Assembly: GCA_905221605.1 (NCBI GenBank)
Contig: CAJNDS010001158.1
Span: 1 to 57,500, forward strand
Reading direction: 5' to 3'
Source: Symbiodinium natans
Taxonomy: Eukaryota; Sar; Dinophyceae; Suessiales; Symbiodiniaceae
Length of the DNA stretch: 57,500 nt
Part shown: in pieces, positions 23,216 through 34,668 of the stretch
How positions within the stretch are numbered: position 1 is the stretch's first letter
Layout: each line of letters opens with the position of its first letter
The notes under the pieces: generated by a model
The model's input: the letters and a program-made list of their open reading frames with translations, nothing else
What the model was told of the DNA's origin: nothing
Databases searched by the model: none
Position numbers and translations under genes: made by a program

Positions 23216-23830
23216 TACATGAGGCTTCGGACGAAGTACGAAGGCCTCTTTGCGAACGTGCGCCGGAAGCTCTTCAATGGACAGCCTTACCTGGCTCTGT
23301 ACTGGTCCGGCTTAGTACAGCACAGAGGTGAAGCACCTTCGGCCGAAAATTGGTGCAAAGCTGGTTGTGCGAAAGTGGTGTGCGAAGCAGTGTGCCCTAG
23401 CTAAGGCAACATCGAGCAAGCCCATGCGGCCAGAGGATCTCAGGGCACATGCGGATTCGCTACTATACGGCCGGAAGTGGCCAGTATATCTTGTAACCGA
23501 CGAGCAGGATCCAGAGACTTTGCACAAGTTCCGCAAGCTCGGCTTCCAGTTCCATGCTGGTCAGGCCTTTGGGCTTACGTCCTTGGAGGCCTTCTTCGCC
23601 GACATCTACCTCTATGGTTGCTCAGCAGAGTCCAGCATCTCACACTCAGCGGACGCGGGCCTCCAGTACTTCATGCTGTCATGGCAGCACCATGCGAAAG
23701 GAGCCAACATCTGCGACGAAGTCGCTACGCGGATTGCTTGAGAGAGCGCCTGTACAGTTACTACGACTGCTACGAGAGCGGCTCTTGCAGAGTCTCAGAG
23801 CAGCGCACGCGGGTGCGCACGCCCGAATGC
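23216..23830 (+). pseudogene. Exon-like remnant, possibly O-fucosyltransferase-like
   Basis: Three stretches in shifting frames read as one continuous plausible protein. The first (23216-23310) contains FANVRRKLFNGQPYLALYW. The second (about 23316-23741) contains MRPEDLRAHADSLLYGRKW, then PVYLVTDEQDPETLHKF, then SLEAFFADIYLYGCSAESSI. The third (from about 23728) contains DCLRERLYSYYDCYESGSC. The pattern of an early P-Y-x-A-x-x-W strand, a mid YLVTDE strand and a late acidic/Ser-rich ADxYxxxxSAESS segment resembles GDP-fucose-dependent fucosyltransferases (O-FucT/FUT8 fold). This resemblance is from memory and weak. The frame changes near 23310 and 23735 could be frameshifts of a decayed gene or unrecognised introns; dinoflagellates also use GC and GA donors. 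Coding origin is more certain than the family. Confidence 0.4.
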
Positions 23831-24774
23831 GCATGCTGGGGGCTACGTGGCCGGGGGGTGGGGGAAGGGGGTGGATGTTGGGGGAGACCGCGGGGGTTTC
23901 CTCTTTGTGATTTGCGTTTCCTTTTAATTGATCTTTCTCGGGCTGGACACTTGGGGGGGGCGTACATACCTGCGCACGCTCCTACGCTTCTTCCAGCCTG
24001 TGTCCCGTGTACAGAGCAAGACCTTCGGCGACGGAGGCAACAGACTCAACACTCGAAAAAAGAGGCTTCGCAGAGCTTCGTAGGCTCAGTTTGACTCATT
24101 CCTTGGGGAATTCACGTTGCACGCCGCCCCCATCTTGGCACCCATGAGGCGGTCAGCGAAGCAACACAGCAAACTTCAGCAAACCGGTCAGAATCTGCAC
24201 CTCCCACACCTGTGCTTAACCACCATGTTTCTTTGCACATAGATTCGACATAGATAAGACCTCGTGGAATTTGAGCCTTGGGTGTCGTGCTTTCAGCAAC
24301 TGCGATGTCTCTGCCATGCGCAGAAGAGGATGGCCAAAACTTTTTAGACCTGGCATCCAGCCGCCTCTCGCTTGGATTACCTCTTGGTGGATATAGCCGC
24401 TGCAGATGCGTAGCTTCGAGGTGGATGATGTCAGCTAGAAAGTACAGCATTTAGTGATTTAGTGGATCATGCGTGGCTGTCGGAAGCCATGTTGAAGCTG
24501 TTTGTACACCCAGCCTCTCCTTTTTTGCAACACCTAACTTTCTCTAAGGGTCTGGCCACAAAGAGCAATCGACGCAGAACGGACGTGACCGGCTCCTCGG
24601 CTGTTGTAGTGGATGTGAGATCAAGAGTAGGCCATCCATAATGTTTTTTTTGGAAGTTGCAGATGCTAACTTCAAGAAACCGCGCCCTGCACGCCCGAGA
24701 TGTTGGATTTGGTTGCGCCGGTTTTGCGCCACGGCTCTGGTCGCCGTGCAGGCGTCTGCATCAACATGTTTTGT
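23831..24774. other. Intergenic region, no gene seen
   Basis: G-rich stretch at 23845-23895 directly follows the exon-like remnant and could be intron. Nothing else is supported. Confidence 0.35.
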
Positions 24775-24797
24775 TCTCTCTCTCTCTCTCTCTCTCT
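24775..24797. repeat. (CT)n microsatellite
   Basis: About eleven CT steps. Confidence 0.95.
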
Positions 24798-26204
24798 GCA
24801 CCATCGTCCAGTCAGGTCTTGGTGCTCGTGGCCGTGTTCAGGCCTTTATCAGAAAGCGGGGTGGACGTGATTGACATCACATGACAACAATGGTTGCGAC
24901 GCGTTGCGACCACCTGACAACAGTGTTGTTATTGCGCTCGTTTCATGTGGAGTGGCATTGCTGCTCCAGGTCGGACTCCTGGCCTGTGTCGATGTGTTCT
25001 ATCCAGTGATGCCTGACAACTGTTACCCGCACATTTCACTTGTTTCTGGTTTTGGAAAGAGGTTCTAATAGACGCTAGGAGCACCTCACAGTTGAGCAGC
25101 TCAGGGAACGGTGTGTTCCGTCGAGATGTGGGAGGAACAACAGTCTTGCAGCAAACGTCTCAACCGGCAGCGCTACCGCAACGTGGCATATGAAGTGTTG
25201 GCTGTTGACATTTGTTGACATCTGTCTCGTCAACCCCTCTGTGGGGTTTGCCCCCTTTGGGTCATTGGGAGAGTGTTGATGCTGCTTGCTGCTATGGCTT
25301 CGTGGGGGTCGCTCTTCGGCTGTGACCCCATTCCTTGAAGCAGAGATGAATACGAGATAGCGACGGTTCCTGAAGGTACAGTACATGTCTATGATGAGTC
25401 ATTGATATGGCTAGATTATCCAGTCAGGCATGTCCGAAGCACATCACAAGCTTGTCATCAAGACTTGCATCAGTCTTGCATCTTATGAACTCACATGTGA
25501 GGCAACTGGCTCGTTGTTAAATCGAGTCTGCTGCAATCAAGCTTCAATCTGCAGCCTTCATACTGCATAGCTTGCACGGCGACGGGCAACAGGGTCATTT
25601 TGAAAGGGGATCCCAGTCAGAAGAACAAAGAGGCAGTCTGCATTTAGCCCATTTGAAAGCTGCAGCATTCCGAGGGCTACATGTGGAGCGCTCGAAGATT
25701 CAGAGGGTTAGAGCCAGTTCCACGCTTGCCAACTGCTTCATCACGCAGCTCACGTCCATGAACAGCTCTCCGAGCTGGTAGCCGCCAAGCACCAAGCCGA
25801 GGCACTATGACTTGCTGATTATCATACCTGCAAGTGGCAGCCGCAACCGCGCGAACATGGACACGGAGACTTGACCCAAACTACACATTTGCGATCAATT
25901 TGCAATTCTCAGTTTTCAGAAGCGCAAAGCGCTGTGCAGCCAAAAGCTCTTCACTCGTCCGCGATTTGTTTTTTCAAGTTGGTGCTTGCAGCGGGCTTGC
26001 AGGTGCGGCAGACCTGGGCCCAGGAGATCAACTCCACCACCGGCCTTTGCGACAGGTCTTCAGCCTGTCTTCAACTTGTCTTGAACTGCGACATGTAGGC
26101 ATCGTTCAACTACTGCAGCTTCGGTGATCGTGCTCTTCTGCCCTGCCTCTGTGCGTGCTTGTTGTGTAGCAATATAGAGTACATGAATGCTGGATTTCAT
26201 GCTG
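24798..26204. other. Intergenic region, no gene seen
   Basis: No motif-bearing open frame. It could hold introns of the exon-like stretch that follows, but no linked exon is identifiable. Confidence 0.3.
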
Positions 26205-26348
26205 CCTGGTAGGTGCCAGAGCCAGCGCACCATCAAGTATTTCTTCGTTCTGGGAGACGAGGCGACTGAGGAGGAGAAGGCAATGGCTTCGACAGATCTC
26301 GGGTTTGGGAGTTCGGCTGAGAATCGGCCGAGAGACCTCCAAAGCAAA
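26205..26348 (+). CDS. Possible internal exon, galactosyltransferase-like
   Basis: A ~145-bp stretch reads CQSQRTIKYFFVLGDEATEE and on to STDLGFGSS. It starts after an AG (ctggtag or gccag) and ends at a good donor (AAA|GTACGT at 26349). The pattern R-x-I-[KR]-x-x-F-[FV]-L-G followed by an acidic helix resembles the start of the GT31 beta-1,3-galactosyltransferase domain. The match is short. No flanking exon is recognised, so this may be an isolated relic. Confidence 0.3.
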
Positions 26349-26700
26349 GTACGTAGAGCGTCGCGTATTGAACGGCCATGCTGTCACTAGTGTTTCATAC
26401 GCTACGCTGAATTTACAGCTTGCGAGTATTCTCGAATTGTCCTGCTTTTTTTTCAGACCTTGATGGTCTATACCTAAGCATGGGTAAGCTCGGACTGTGA
26501 AACACCAAGAAGCAGCCCCATGATCCTCTGTTGGACCAGAGAGACTGTTGGCATGTCCCCGAGACCCCGACGTTCCGCACCAGCTGGGAAGGAAGATGAA
26601 GGAATCAAATGGGGATTCATCTCTCCTTGTTACGAAATCCGTTTTGTGTGCGAGGGTTCAGGAGTTTGGCCGCAGCCTTGCGCGTTGCTTCACAGGCTGT

Positions 26701-27030
26701 ACCAAAACGGGTGGGGGTTCTTTTTGGGTATATTTTTTGTTTTTTTTTGGGTGTTTTTTTTTGGTTTTCTCAACCCTAACCCCTAAACCCTGACCCCTAA
26801 ACCCTAAGCCCCAAACCCTAAGCCCTAAGCCCTAAGCCCTAAACCCTAAACCCTAAAACCCTAAAACCCTAAAACCCTACAACCCTAAAACCCTAGAACC
26901 CTAAAACCCCAAAACCCTAAACCCTAAACCCTAACCCCTAAACCCTAAACCCTAAACCCAAAAACATACCCAAAAAAAAACAAAAAAAATACCCAAAAAA
27001 AACCTGGCTCCTACCAAAACTGCGGGTGGG
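26701..27030. mobile_element. Telomere-repeat block bounded by inverted repeats and a direct repeat
   Basis: A core of C-strand telomere-type repeats (26772-26960) is flanked by an AT-rich inverted pair. The left arm is about 26717-26756 (ggttctttttgggtat and on) and the right arm about 26966-27004; its reverse complement starts ggttttttttgggtat. They align over ~38 bases with about three mismatches. Outside them, accaaaac-cgggtggg occurs directly at 26701-26715 and again, with two extra bases, at 27013-27030, like a target-site duplication. The arrangement looks like an inserted element or a captured telomere fragment. No coding capacity. Confidence 0.5.
26772..26960 (-). repeat. Interstitial telomere-type array, mixed TTTAGGG / TTTTAGGG
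   Basis: About 26 units on the C-rich strand. Heptamers (CCCTAAA) at both ends surround a central patch of octamers (CCCTAAAA) and variants such as CCCTACAA and CCCTAGAA. Flanking units show CCCTAAG. Confidence 0.9.
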
Positions 27031-29871
27031 TCTGACAGCCCGATGTGGCAGCCGTGGGGACAAAGGTTGGAAACTGCTGGTAACGTAACTTCTGCAAACC
27101 TACGGTGTCTTGTCAGCCTTTGATTTTCATTTAACCGCCATTGACCTGGCAGTTTTCAGGCAAAGCTTGGTCATGGTGGCTGGTAGTTGCAATTAGTGGC
27201 TGCAGAGTGAACGCAATGCAAAGTACTAAACCCTGCTGGCAATGGAAGGCAAATCCTCACTTGAATGGCGAAGATTCTTGTCGGCAAGATCGGCGCGAGC
27301 AAGTGTGATAATCTCCAGTACTGCTGGTCCCTGCAGCGACGGCCAATGTTTTGTGTCGCGACCAAGGGAACTTCGGACGTTATCGCCTTGCCAAGGCAAC
27401 CTGGAGGACAGAGAAAGATGGAAACTCTGGAACTTGAAGGAAGTTGTACTCACAGCAGACTGCAAGATTGGTATGGCCAGAAGTACCGTTACGGCAAGAT
27501 TAAGAGAGCCCTTTTCACTTGTTTCAGCTCTGACATGATGCAATTAAACGAGGGAACCATGAAAACCCAAAAGGTGGTCACCACCGAGGATGTTTGGGCC
27601 GGGTTAACTCTAAACCCTTAAACCCTAACAGCTTGACCAGCCTTGGCAACCGACTCCTCAGCCCAAGCCATTTTGCAGAGTGGTGGCTGGGCGAGAAATT
27701 TTTAGCCGCCATCTGACAGGTGCAGCAGTGACTATGGTCGTCTTGCAGACAAAGTCCGAAAGGCAATGCATTTCGCACCATGACTTAAAATTTCAGAGGC
27801 TTCTCATGCGCGACGTCGCGTTGCGAGCTGCAGTGCCCAGTTGCAAGCGTGCTCTCATGGCTTTGCTGGCATGGCGCGCTCTGAAGCCCTTCAGGTTGTC
27901 AAGCACTACAGCTTTCGGTTGCTCCTGAAGACAGCCACTTCGACACAGTTTCGGCTTGCCACCAAGCGCCAGCTATTAAAGTAAGTGCGCTTTTGGGGCC
28001 TCATTGAGCAGCTGGCTGGGTTGGGTGAGCATCTTCAATCAGGGGAGCGCGTTGCATGACAAATCTGGCAAGTTTCACGTGTACATTTCAAGTGCGTGAC
28101 TTCCCTACGTTTTGACCAAGGACACAGACTCATGGGTATTTCTAGATACACTCCTGGCCTTCGCAGAAAAGAATGACCTCTTCAACAGGACAGCATTGTG
28201 TTTGAAGCACTGCGTGTTCAGAATCTCCAGAATTGTATGCGCTTTTTTGCATAGCTTGAGACACGGAGGCCATCTGTTCATGCTGGTGACATCAAGCGAC
28301 AACTCAAGCCGCAGCCCCCAGACTCGGGTGGCAAGAACGTCGATCAGGCGCAGTTGCATCGCTCTCAAGTCCTTAAGGCGATGGATCTCTGACTGGACAG
28401 GTATTTCCCGCCTGGACCGGGCAGGACACGTACCCAGTCTTCGCATCAGGTTGTGGCTACATGCTGACGCACAACCTCTGCCGCTCGCATTAAGTTACGG
28501 TCGTGGATTCTCGCGTGCCGCGACATGTATGAACTGCCGCTGCCACACCTTCCTTCTCTCCAGTGTACTCGCACTTCGTGATGCAGAAGTCTTAAAAGCT
28601 GATGTCCTTATGAATCGCCATCAAAGCCCAATGCAGTTCAACTTAAAGCGGAACAACTACAAGCTCTGTCACAGATGTTCCACCGGTCCACAAAACCCAT
28701 AAAATGCCCTAGCCCTAGCGAGCCTCAGATGTGAATGTGTGAAGGGTGCGCTGCTGAAGCAGCTGAAGGTCAGAGTCAATGGGGCAAAGCCCAGTGCAAG
28801 CAAGAGCTGGGCGGGAATACACCCAACAAAGGGTCACGTGTTCGTCAACGACGAGCCATGACCTTGGATCCAAGGCGGTTTCAGAATCATGCGCGTGCGT
28901 AGGGGTGTCCGAAGAAAGTGAGCGACGAAAAACGGCTGGGGAGAACGTGCATTGCTGGGCAGGCCCAATAGCCATGCACTTGTCATGGAGTCCCAGCCGT
29001 TATGACATCGGACACAGCGCTCACTCAGGAAAAGGCCGAACGGTCAAACCTCGGAAATATGAACTCTTTCAGCCAAGGTAGCTACATCGCGTTGCTGGCA
29101 GAGGAAGCGGTTCTGCTTGTGGCAGTAGCGTCAGAGCATTCCAGAAATGTATTCGTATGTGCTAAAGTCAACGTGCGTATGTGCCCTAAGAATGCAATTC
29201 TTCGTGTGCAAAGACACCAGGTGCCGAGGGTGCTCTGCCAGCCCTCTAAAATCCTCTAAATTTGCTGTGCTTTTGTGAGGGACTTCGAGTCATCGCCCTT
29301 CGTACCCTGTGCACGGTCTGCGGGACCAGCGTATCCGAAGTTGCCTCATGGCCTGGGCCAGGATTCTCATTTGCCGCGGCTAGTGGAGTTGCCGCCCGAG
29401 GACGTGTCAGTGGCTTGGACTCCCAATTAGACCCTGACATGGCCCTGCGCATGGCCTGGACTGCTTGCTCTTGCCCCCTCTGCAGAAGATTTTTTTGATC
29501 CAAGGTGGGATTTTGGCTTCAGGCACACCGCAATGTGCATGGGGATTTTGATTTGCCAAGTTTCCAGGTTGGGCTTCTTGAATTCGTGCAGTATCATTTC
29601 AAGGAGCCTAGATGGTTGCTCGTGTGAAGCCTTTGTCTCGCAGGCTCTGCAGCACGAGAAGTTGAGCATGCCAATTTCAGTCTATGCAGGTGGTTGTGGA
29701 ATCTCGGCTTGTGCGCTGCATCGGCCGTGAGCACAAACAGTAGGAGCAGCTGCTCTGAGCACACGCTCACTCAAAGCTGAGGTGAAGGCATGTACGAGGG
29801 TTTGCGCACCATCCTCGTGCTCGATCACTACCTCACAGATGCAGCTTTGAGGAAGAAATGGCAATTGCTGG
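27031..29871. other. Intergenic region, no convincing gene
   Basis: The longest open stretch, 28112-28702 (+), begins with TTG, has no conserved motif and biased Arg/Ser/Leu composition, and I do not call it. A short CTAAACCCTTAAACCCTAAC telomere-like piece lies at 27609-27629. Confidence 0.35.
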
Positions 29872-31380
29872 TGACCCGGGAGTATGATTTGTTACAGATA
29901 AGAGTGGGCCGGAAAGAGCCGCCAAGACCCGGGAGCACGATGTGTTACGCATAAGAGTGGGTCAGAAAGAGCCACCAAGAAGCGGGAGTACGATCTGGGC
30001 CAGAAAGAGCCACCCAGACCCGTCAGTACGATTTGTTTCGGATAAGAGTGGGCAGAAGGAGCCACCAAGACCCGGGAGTACGATGTTTAATCAGGGTGGG
30101 CCAGAAGAGTCGCCCAGACACGGGTACGATTTGTTACGGATAAGAGTGGGCCAGAAAGAGCCACCAAAATCCGGGAGTAATCCCGTCCCCCTAATACTAA
30201 AACCCCCCCCCGCCCCCCCCCCCCCCCCCCCTAATTCTGAAATTCGTCTGGGCCCGAAAAATATTTAAAATTAGGGGGGGGTCTAAATCCTAAAACCTGA
30301 ATTCCGAAACCTAACAATGGCTCAACTCAAGAACTCAAGGGCGAAGGCCCTCAACCCCCCCCCCCCCCCCCCCTTATTCTCAAACAGGTTTAGTCTTGGG
30401 CTGGCTGCCGGGGGGGTCCGGGGAAAATAATATTTAAAATTAGGGGGGGTTTTAGTATTAGGGGGAAGGGGTTACGATTTGTTAAAGATAAGAGAGCCAC
30501 CAAGACCCGGGAGTACGATTTGTTTCGGATAAGAGTGGGGAGAAAGAGCCACCAAGACCCGGGAGTACGATATTTAATCAGGGTTGGCCAGAAAGAGTCG
30601 CCAAGACACGGGTACGATTTGTTGCGGATAAGAGTGGGCCAGAAAGAGCCACCAATATCCGGGAGTACGATTTGTTAAAGATAAGAGTGAGCCAGAAAGA
30701 GCCACGAAGACCCGGGAGTACGATTTGTTATGCGTAAGAGTGTGCCAGAAAGAGCCACCAAGACCCGGGAGTACGATTTGTTACGAATAAGAGTGCGCCA
30801 GAAAGAGCCACCAAGACCCGGAAGTACGATTTGTTACGGATAAGAGTGGGCAGAAAGAGCCAAGACCCGGGAGCACAGATAAGAGTGGGCCAGAAAGAGC
30901 CATCACAGGACCCGGGAGTACGATTTGTCACGGATAAGAGTGGGCCAGAAACGGGAGTACGATTTGTTGTGGATAAGAGTGGGCCAGAAAGAGCCACCAG
31001 GACCGGGGAGTACCTTTTGTTACGGATAAGAGTGGGCCAGAAAGAACCAAGACACCGGAGTACGATTTGATACGGATAAGGGTGGGCCAGATTGAGCCAC
31101 CAAGAAGCGGGAGTACGATTTGCTACGGAGAAGACTAGGCCGGGAGTACGATTTGTTGCGGATAAGAGTGGGCCAGAAAGAGCGAGTACGATTTGCTACG
31201 GATAAGAGCGGGCCAGAAAGAGCCGCCAAGACCCGGGAGTACGATTTGTTACGGATAAGGGTGGGCCGGAAAGAGCCTTCAAGACCCGGGAGTACGATTT
31301 GTCACGGATAGGAGTGGGCCAGAAAGAGCCACCCAGACCCGTCAGTACGATTTGTTACGCATGAGAGTGGGCCAGGAAGA
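29872..31380 (+). repeat. 53-bp minisatellite, about 24 units
   Basis: Unit pieces in order: gggagtacgatttgttacgg, ataagagtgggccagaaaga, gccaccaagaccc, total 53 bp. Units carry many small deletions and substitutions (tttcgg, gcgcc, accaggaccgg). 53 is not a multiple of three, so apparent protein such as RVGQKEPP cycles through frames and is not a gene. It is interrupted by the element at 30180-30472. Confidence 0.9.
30180..30472. mobile_element. MITE-like element with ~30-bp TIRs and TA target duplication
   Basis: Inserted inside the 53-bp minisatellite. The minisatellite word gggagTAcgattt is split as gggagTA at 30173-30179 and TAcgattt from 30473, so TA is duplicated. The ends are inverted repeats: 30180-30209 and the reverse complement of 30443-30472 agree at 28 of 30 positions, sharing CCCTAATACTAAAACCCCCC. 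A second pair, the direct repeat aatatttaaaattaggggg at about 30259 and 30430, lies inside. Two C19 runs (30213-30231, 30355-30373) lie in the interior. There is no transposase, so it is non-autonomous. TA duplication is typical of Tc1/mariner-type transposition. Confidence 0.75.
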
Positions 31381-34350
31381 GTTGATTGTGCTGTGTGCCT
31401 GTGGCGCTGCTCGTGTTTCTGACCATGGCTTGCACTGTGGCTTGTCCCGGCTCGAGGCTGAGATGCATCGCCGAGCACGCAACTTGCGAGAGTATGGAAA
31501 TCCGTGCGGGAAACTCCGCGAAGGCTGGAGATGTGGAGTTTATGCAAGCAGAAGCCGTGACACAGGTAGGTTCGCAAGCTACTCGGTTGGAAAGCACTGC
31601 AGTGTTCCTGTCTACCAGGCCAAGGCTACCTTTGTCAAAACATATTTGACGAAGCCCATCCGTCGTGTGCTTTCCAGGTGCACGCTGAGAGGATGATGAG
31701 CACTGGACCTTCCACTGCGCTGCCGGCAGGAGAGCGCAAGACAATGGCCCAGCACAGGTCACGGTTCCATCCCTCACTCTCGCTCTCGCTCTTTCCCTCT
31801 TCCACCTCCACCTCCATCTCCATCTCTCTCGCTCCCTCTCTTTCCCTCCGTCTCCCCCTCCTTTTGTTTTTTTCTGCACATAGCAAATGGCCTGCACACT
31901 TGTTTGCAATCTGCTGGCTGCACTGTGCAAGGACTGTTTGCAGATTAGCTCGATGAGTTTGATGATGCTCGCGATCTGTACCGTTCTTCCGTCACTTCAT
32001 GCAAGGACCAGGAGAAGAAATCTGAGCTTCTGCAGGCCCCAATGTGCTCAGACCGTGAGCCGGGATGTGACTGCAAATTTTTGCTCTCACTGCATTCAGC
32101 GCCACGTACATATTACGACGTTGGCGAGCAGAGAGGCGAGCAGAGAATTTGTTCTGTAATGTTTTGTAGCTCCGTCTGGATCCAGGCTTGCAGTGCTGTG
32201 TACAGTGTATCGTCTGCCGCAGCCATCCAGCCCCGGAATGCTTTATCGCTCGTCCTAGCAGTCTGGCAGAATGCCAGACACGGACCAGGCAGATCTTAGT
32301 GCACCAAAGGGGCTCGCGCAAAGGGAGTTCATGGACCTCGCCCTCTCTTCAAGATGTTGTGAGTGTCTTCTCTTGCGCTAGGCCAGTGGGTTCATCTTCC
32401 GAGTGACCGAGTTAGGAATCCTGTGTGTTCATGTGTGCTTGATCTGGGGACAGAGGCGGCCCGATCAAAAGAGGAACAAATGTCGGATTTCCGGTAGAGG
32501 CTCCCACTTGCAGAAAAGTTCGCCCCAGCATTTTCGGGAAATCCAGATAGACAACATTTTGTAATTTTCAAACACAGAACCTGCCTGGCCGAGACAGTAG
32601 GCCCTTTTTCTTTTCATTCTCGTCGCCAGCAGCGGCCTCCCCCTTCACATGCCTTCATGCCTTCTGTCTCAATTCGAAGGTTTTGTGTTGTAATCCCGAG
32701 AACCGCCTTTTTGAATGTTTCCTGGGCCTTTCTGCCTGGCAAGGATTCCCCAGAACTGAGCTTTCCTTGAGGGCCTTGTTTTTCTGGCTCGGAGGAAGCA
32801 CTGACTTGCCAAGAAAATCAACACGATCTCGGGCTGACACCGAAGTGTCTCGGGAATCTCGGAGTACCTCATAATCTGGACTCGCTGCTGCAGAGTCGTG
32901 GATCCTGCGTCTTAGACTTTAAAGAGAGTCCATGGATATTCCTTTCACATTCAGGAGGGCGCGCGTTCTCGACGCTCAGCCTCCCAGATGTGACCTTCGA
33001 AACCAGCGCTTCCTTTTTCGAGCGGTGGCCGGTCCGGGGCAGGTCCGGCAGGTCCAGCAGCGAAGTGCAACTGCCTGGGGATATTCGCACGGCGACACCC
33101 TTATCAGCAAGGACAACTTCTTCCTCACGGGAGGTCATTGTGCACTGGAAATTTGTCTGGGTTGCTGTGCGTCCCACGCCTGCTGATGTTTCGTGAGCAT
33201 CGCATCAGCCATAAAAGGTCCATCTTTGTGCGGGTTGAAAAACGCAGGGCATCAGCACTTCCAGGCGCGTCCTTGTCTCGCTGAGGCTTCAAGAGTCGCT
33301 GGGATGCTCCGCCACTGCCATATTGTCGAGCATCATATAGTGCATGAACATGGGGTTCCAACAACCACGCAGCCACGCAGGCGGAAAAGACAGCTTCGAG
33401 CTGTGGCCGCAGGCACAATGTGTGCCTGCATGAACGTCCCGTGCCCGTAACACTCATAACCTACAACGCGACAGGATACAACGCGACAGGAGGATGTTGT
33501 GGCGAGAGCCCAAACAGTAGAGAATGCTGAAAACAGTGTCCCTGCCAAGTGATTCATGTCGTAGGCTACACACCAATCTTTGTCAAAAGTTGTGAACTGT
33601 TTTTCGGTTTCGCTGGCCTTCCACGCGCGGAGCCCTTCAAAAGAGCCACTGTCCATCATGCTTCCACTCGCACGGACCGGTAACACGCACGGACTCCTCG
33701 TGCCTGCATGGGTGCTCTGGCCACTCTCGCATGGACTGGAAAGTACCGAGTCAAAACCATGCAAGAAGCCTTTGAAAGAGTAGGCGCCGAAAACGCTGCG
33801 CCCACCGAGAGTTTTCGGCATTCGACCAACACGAAACACAGTAAATACCGATGTACACGACAGGCGCGTGTTGTGCGCGTCATCCGACTGGAGGGTACCA
33901 CAAAGATCAACAAAGGCCCTTGAAAATAAAACGAATCCTCCGTAAATCTAGGCTTCAGGCACTGTAGGCCTTGATGTACTGGAGGTTGGGCACGAGGGCG
34001 AAATACCGATAGGTCGGACCTGAGCCGAGCTTTTGTATATTTAGCCATCACAGAACCTCTCATTGTCATACGAATTTCCCTCGACGCCCTTCCCTTTAAA
34101 AGCTTGAAAAATTCCCTCTTCCCCCTATCTTTGGGAAGCATGGGGGGGGGGCACGTAAAAGATGTCCCATTTCCTATCGGTTGGGCGGGGGGCCAGAAAA
34201 AGGAAAGAAATAGTCATCCGGGGCTCCCAGTGAGCATTTGTTTCCTGTTTCCTGTTGCCTTGCTTTCGCGGTGTATCATGCACGGAGCACGTCACACACC
34301 CTAAAGCTGGTTAGCAAGAGTCCCGCGAGCCCGCTTTTTTAGGAAAGCAA
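31381..34350. other. Intergenic region, no convincing gene
   Basis: A pyrimidine-rich tract (ctctcgctctcgctc, then cacctccacctcc, then ctccctctctttccctc) runs from 31770 to 31870. Open frames around 31355-31930, 32932-33196 and 33333-34141 lack motifs or start support. Confidence 0.35.
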
Positions 34351-34668
34351 GATGGGGGGGAACTCCGTGAAACATCGCTGGGGACAGGGTTTCTCGAACG
34401 TACCGTACCCCCCGAAACCCTTCCTAGAAAACAGCCCTGTGGGCCCCGTTCTGTCTAGAGAGAGAGGCCTTACATAGGAAGCACAAGGAGGTCCCGACAG
34501 GTCCCGCTGGCCATTTTTTGGAAGGACAGGGGCGGGGGGGGGGGGACGTCCATGAAACAAAGGGGGGGGGGGGGGATGTCCATGAAACATCGCTGGGGAC
34601 AGGGTTTCTCGAACGTACCCCTCCAAACGCTTCCCAAAAACAGCCCTGCGGTTCCGTTGTGCAAGCTT
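34351..34668. repeat. Two-copy ~100-bp direct repeat with G tracts
   Basis: gaaacatcgctggggacagg then gtttctcgaacgtacc at 34369-34404 recurs at 34583-34618, and the right-hand parts (cccttcctagaaaacagccctg / gcttcccaaaaacagccctg) also align. The offset is 214 bp. The spacer contains G runs and a third partial piece (gacgtccatgaaaca at 34546). Confidence 0.75.

Noticed and set aside
28112-28702. 196-codon open frame
   Set aside because: Begins with TTG, no motif, no splice support and unnatural Arg/Ser composition.
29942-31311. RVGQKEPP repeat frames
   Set aside because: The 53-bp period is not a multiple of three, so frames rotate and break; this is a minisatellite.
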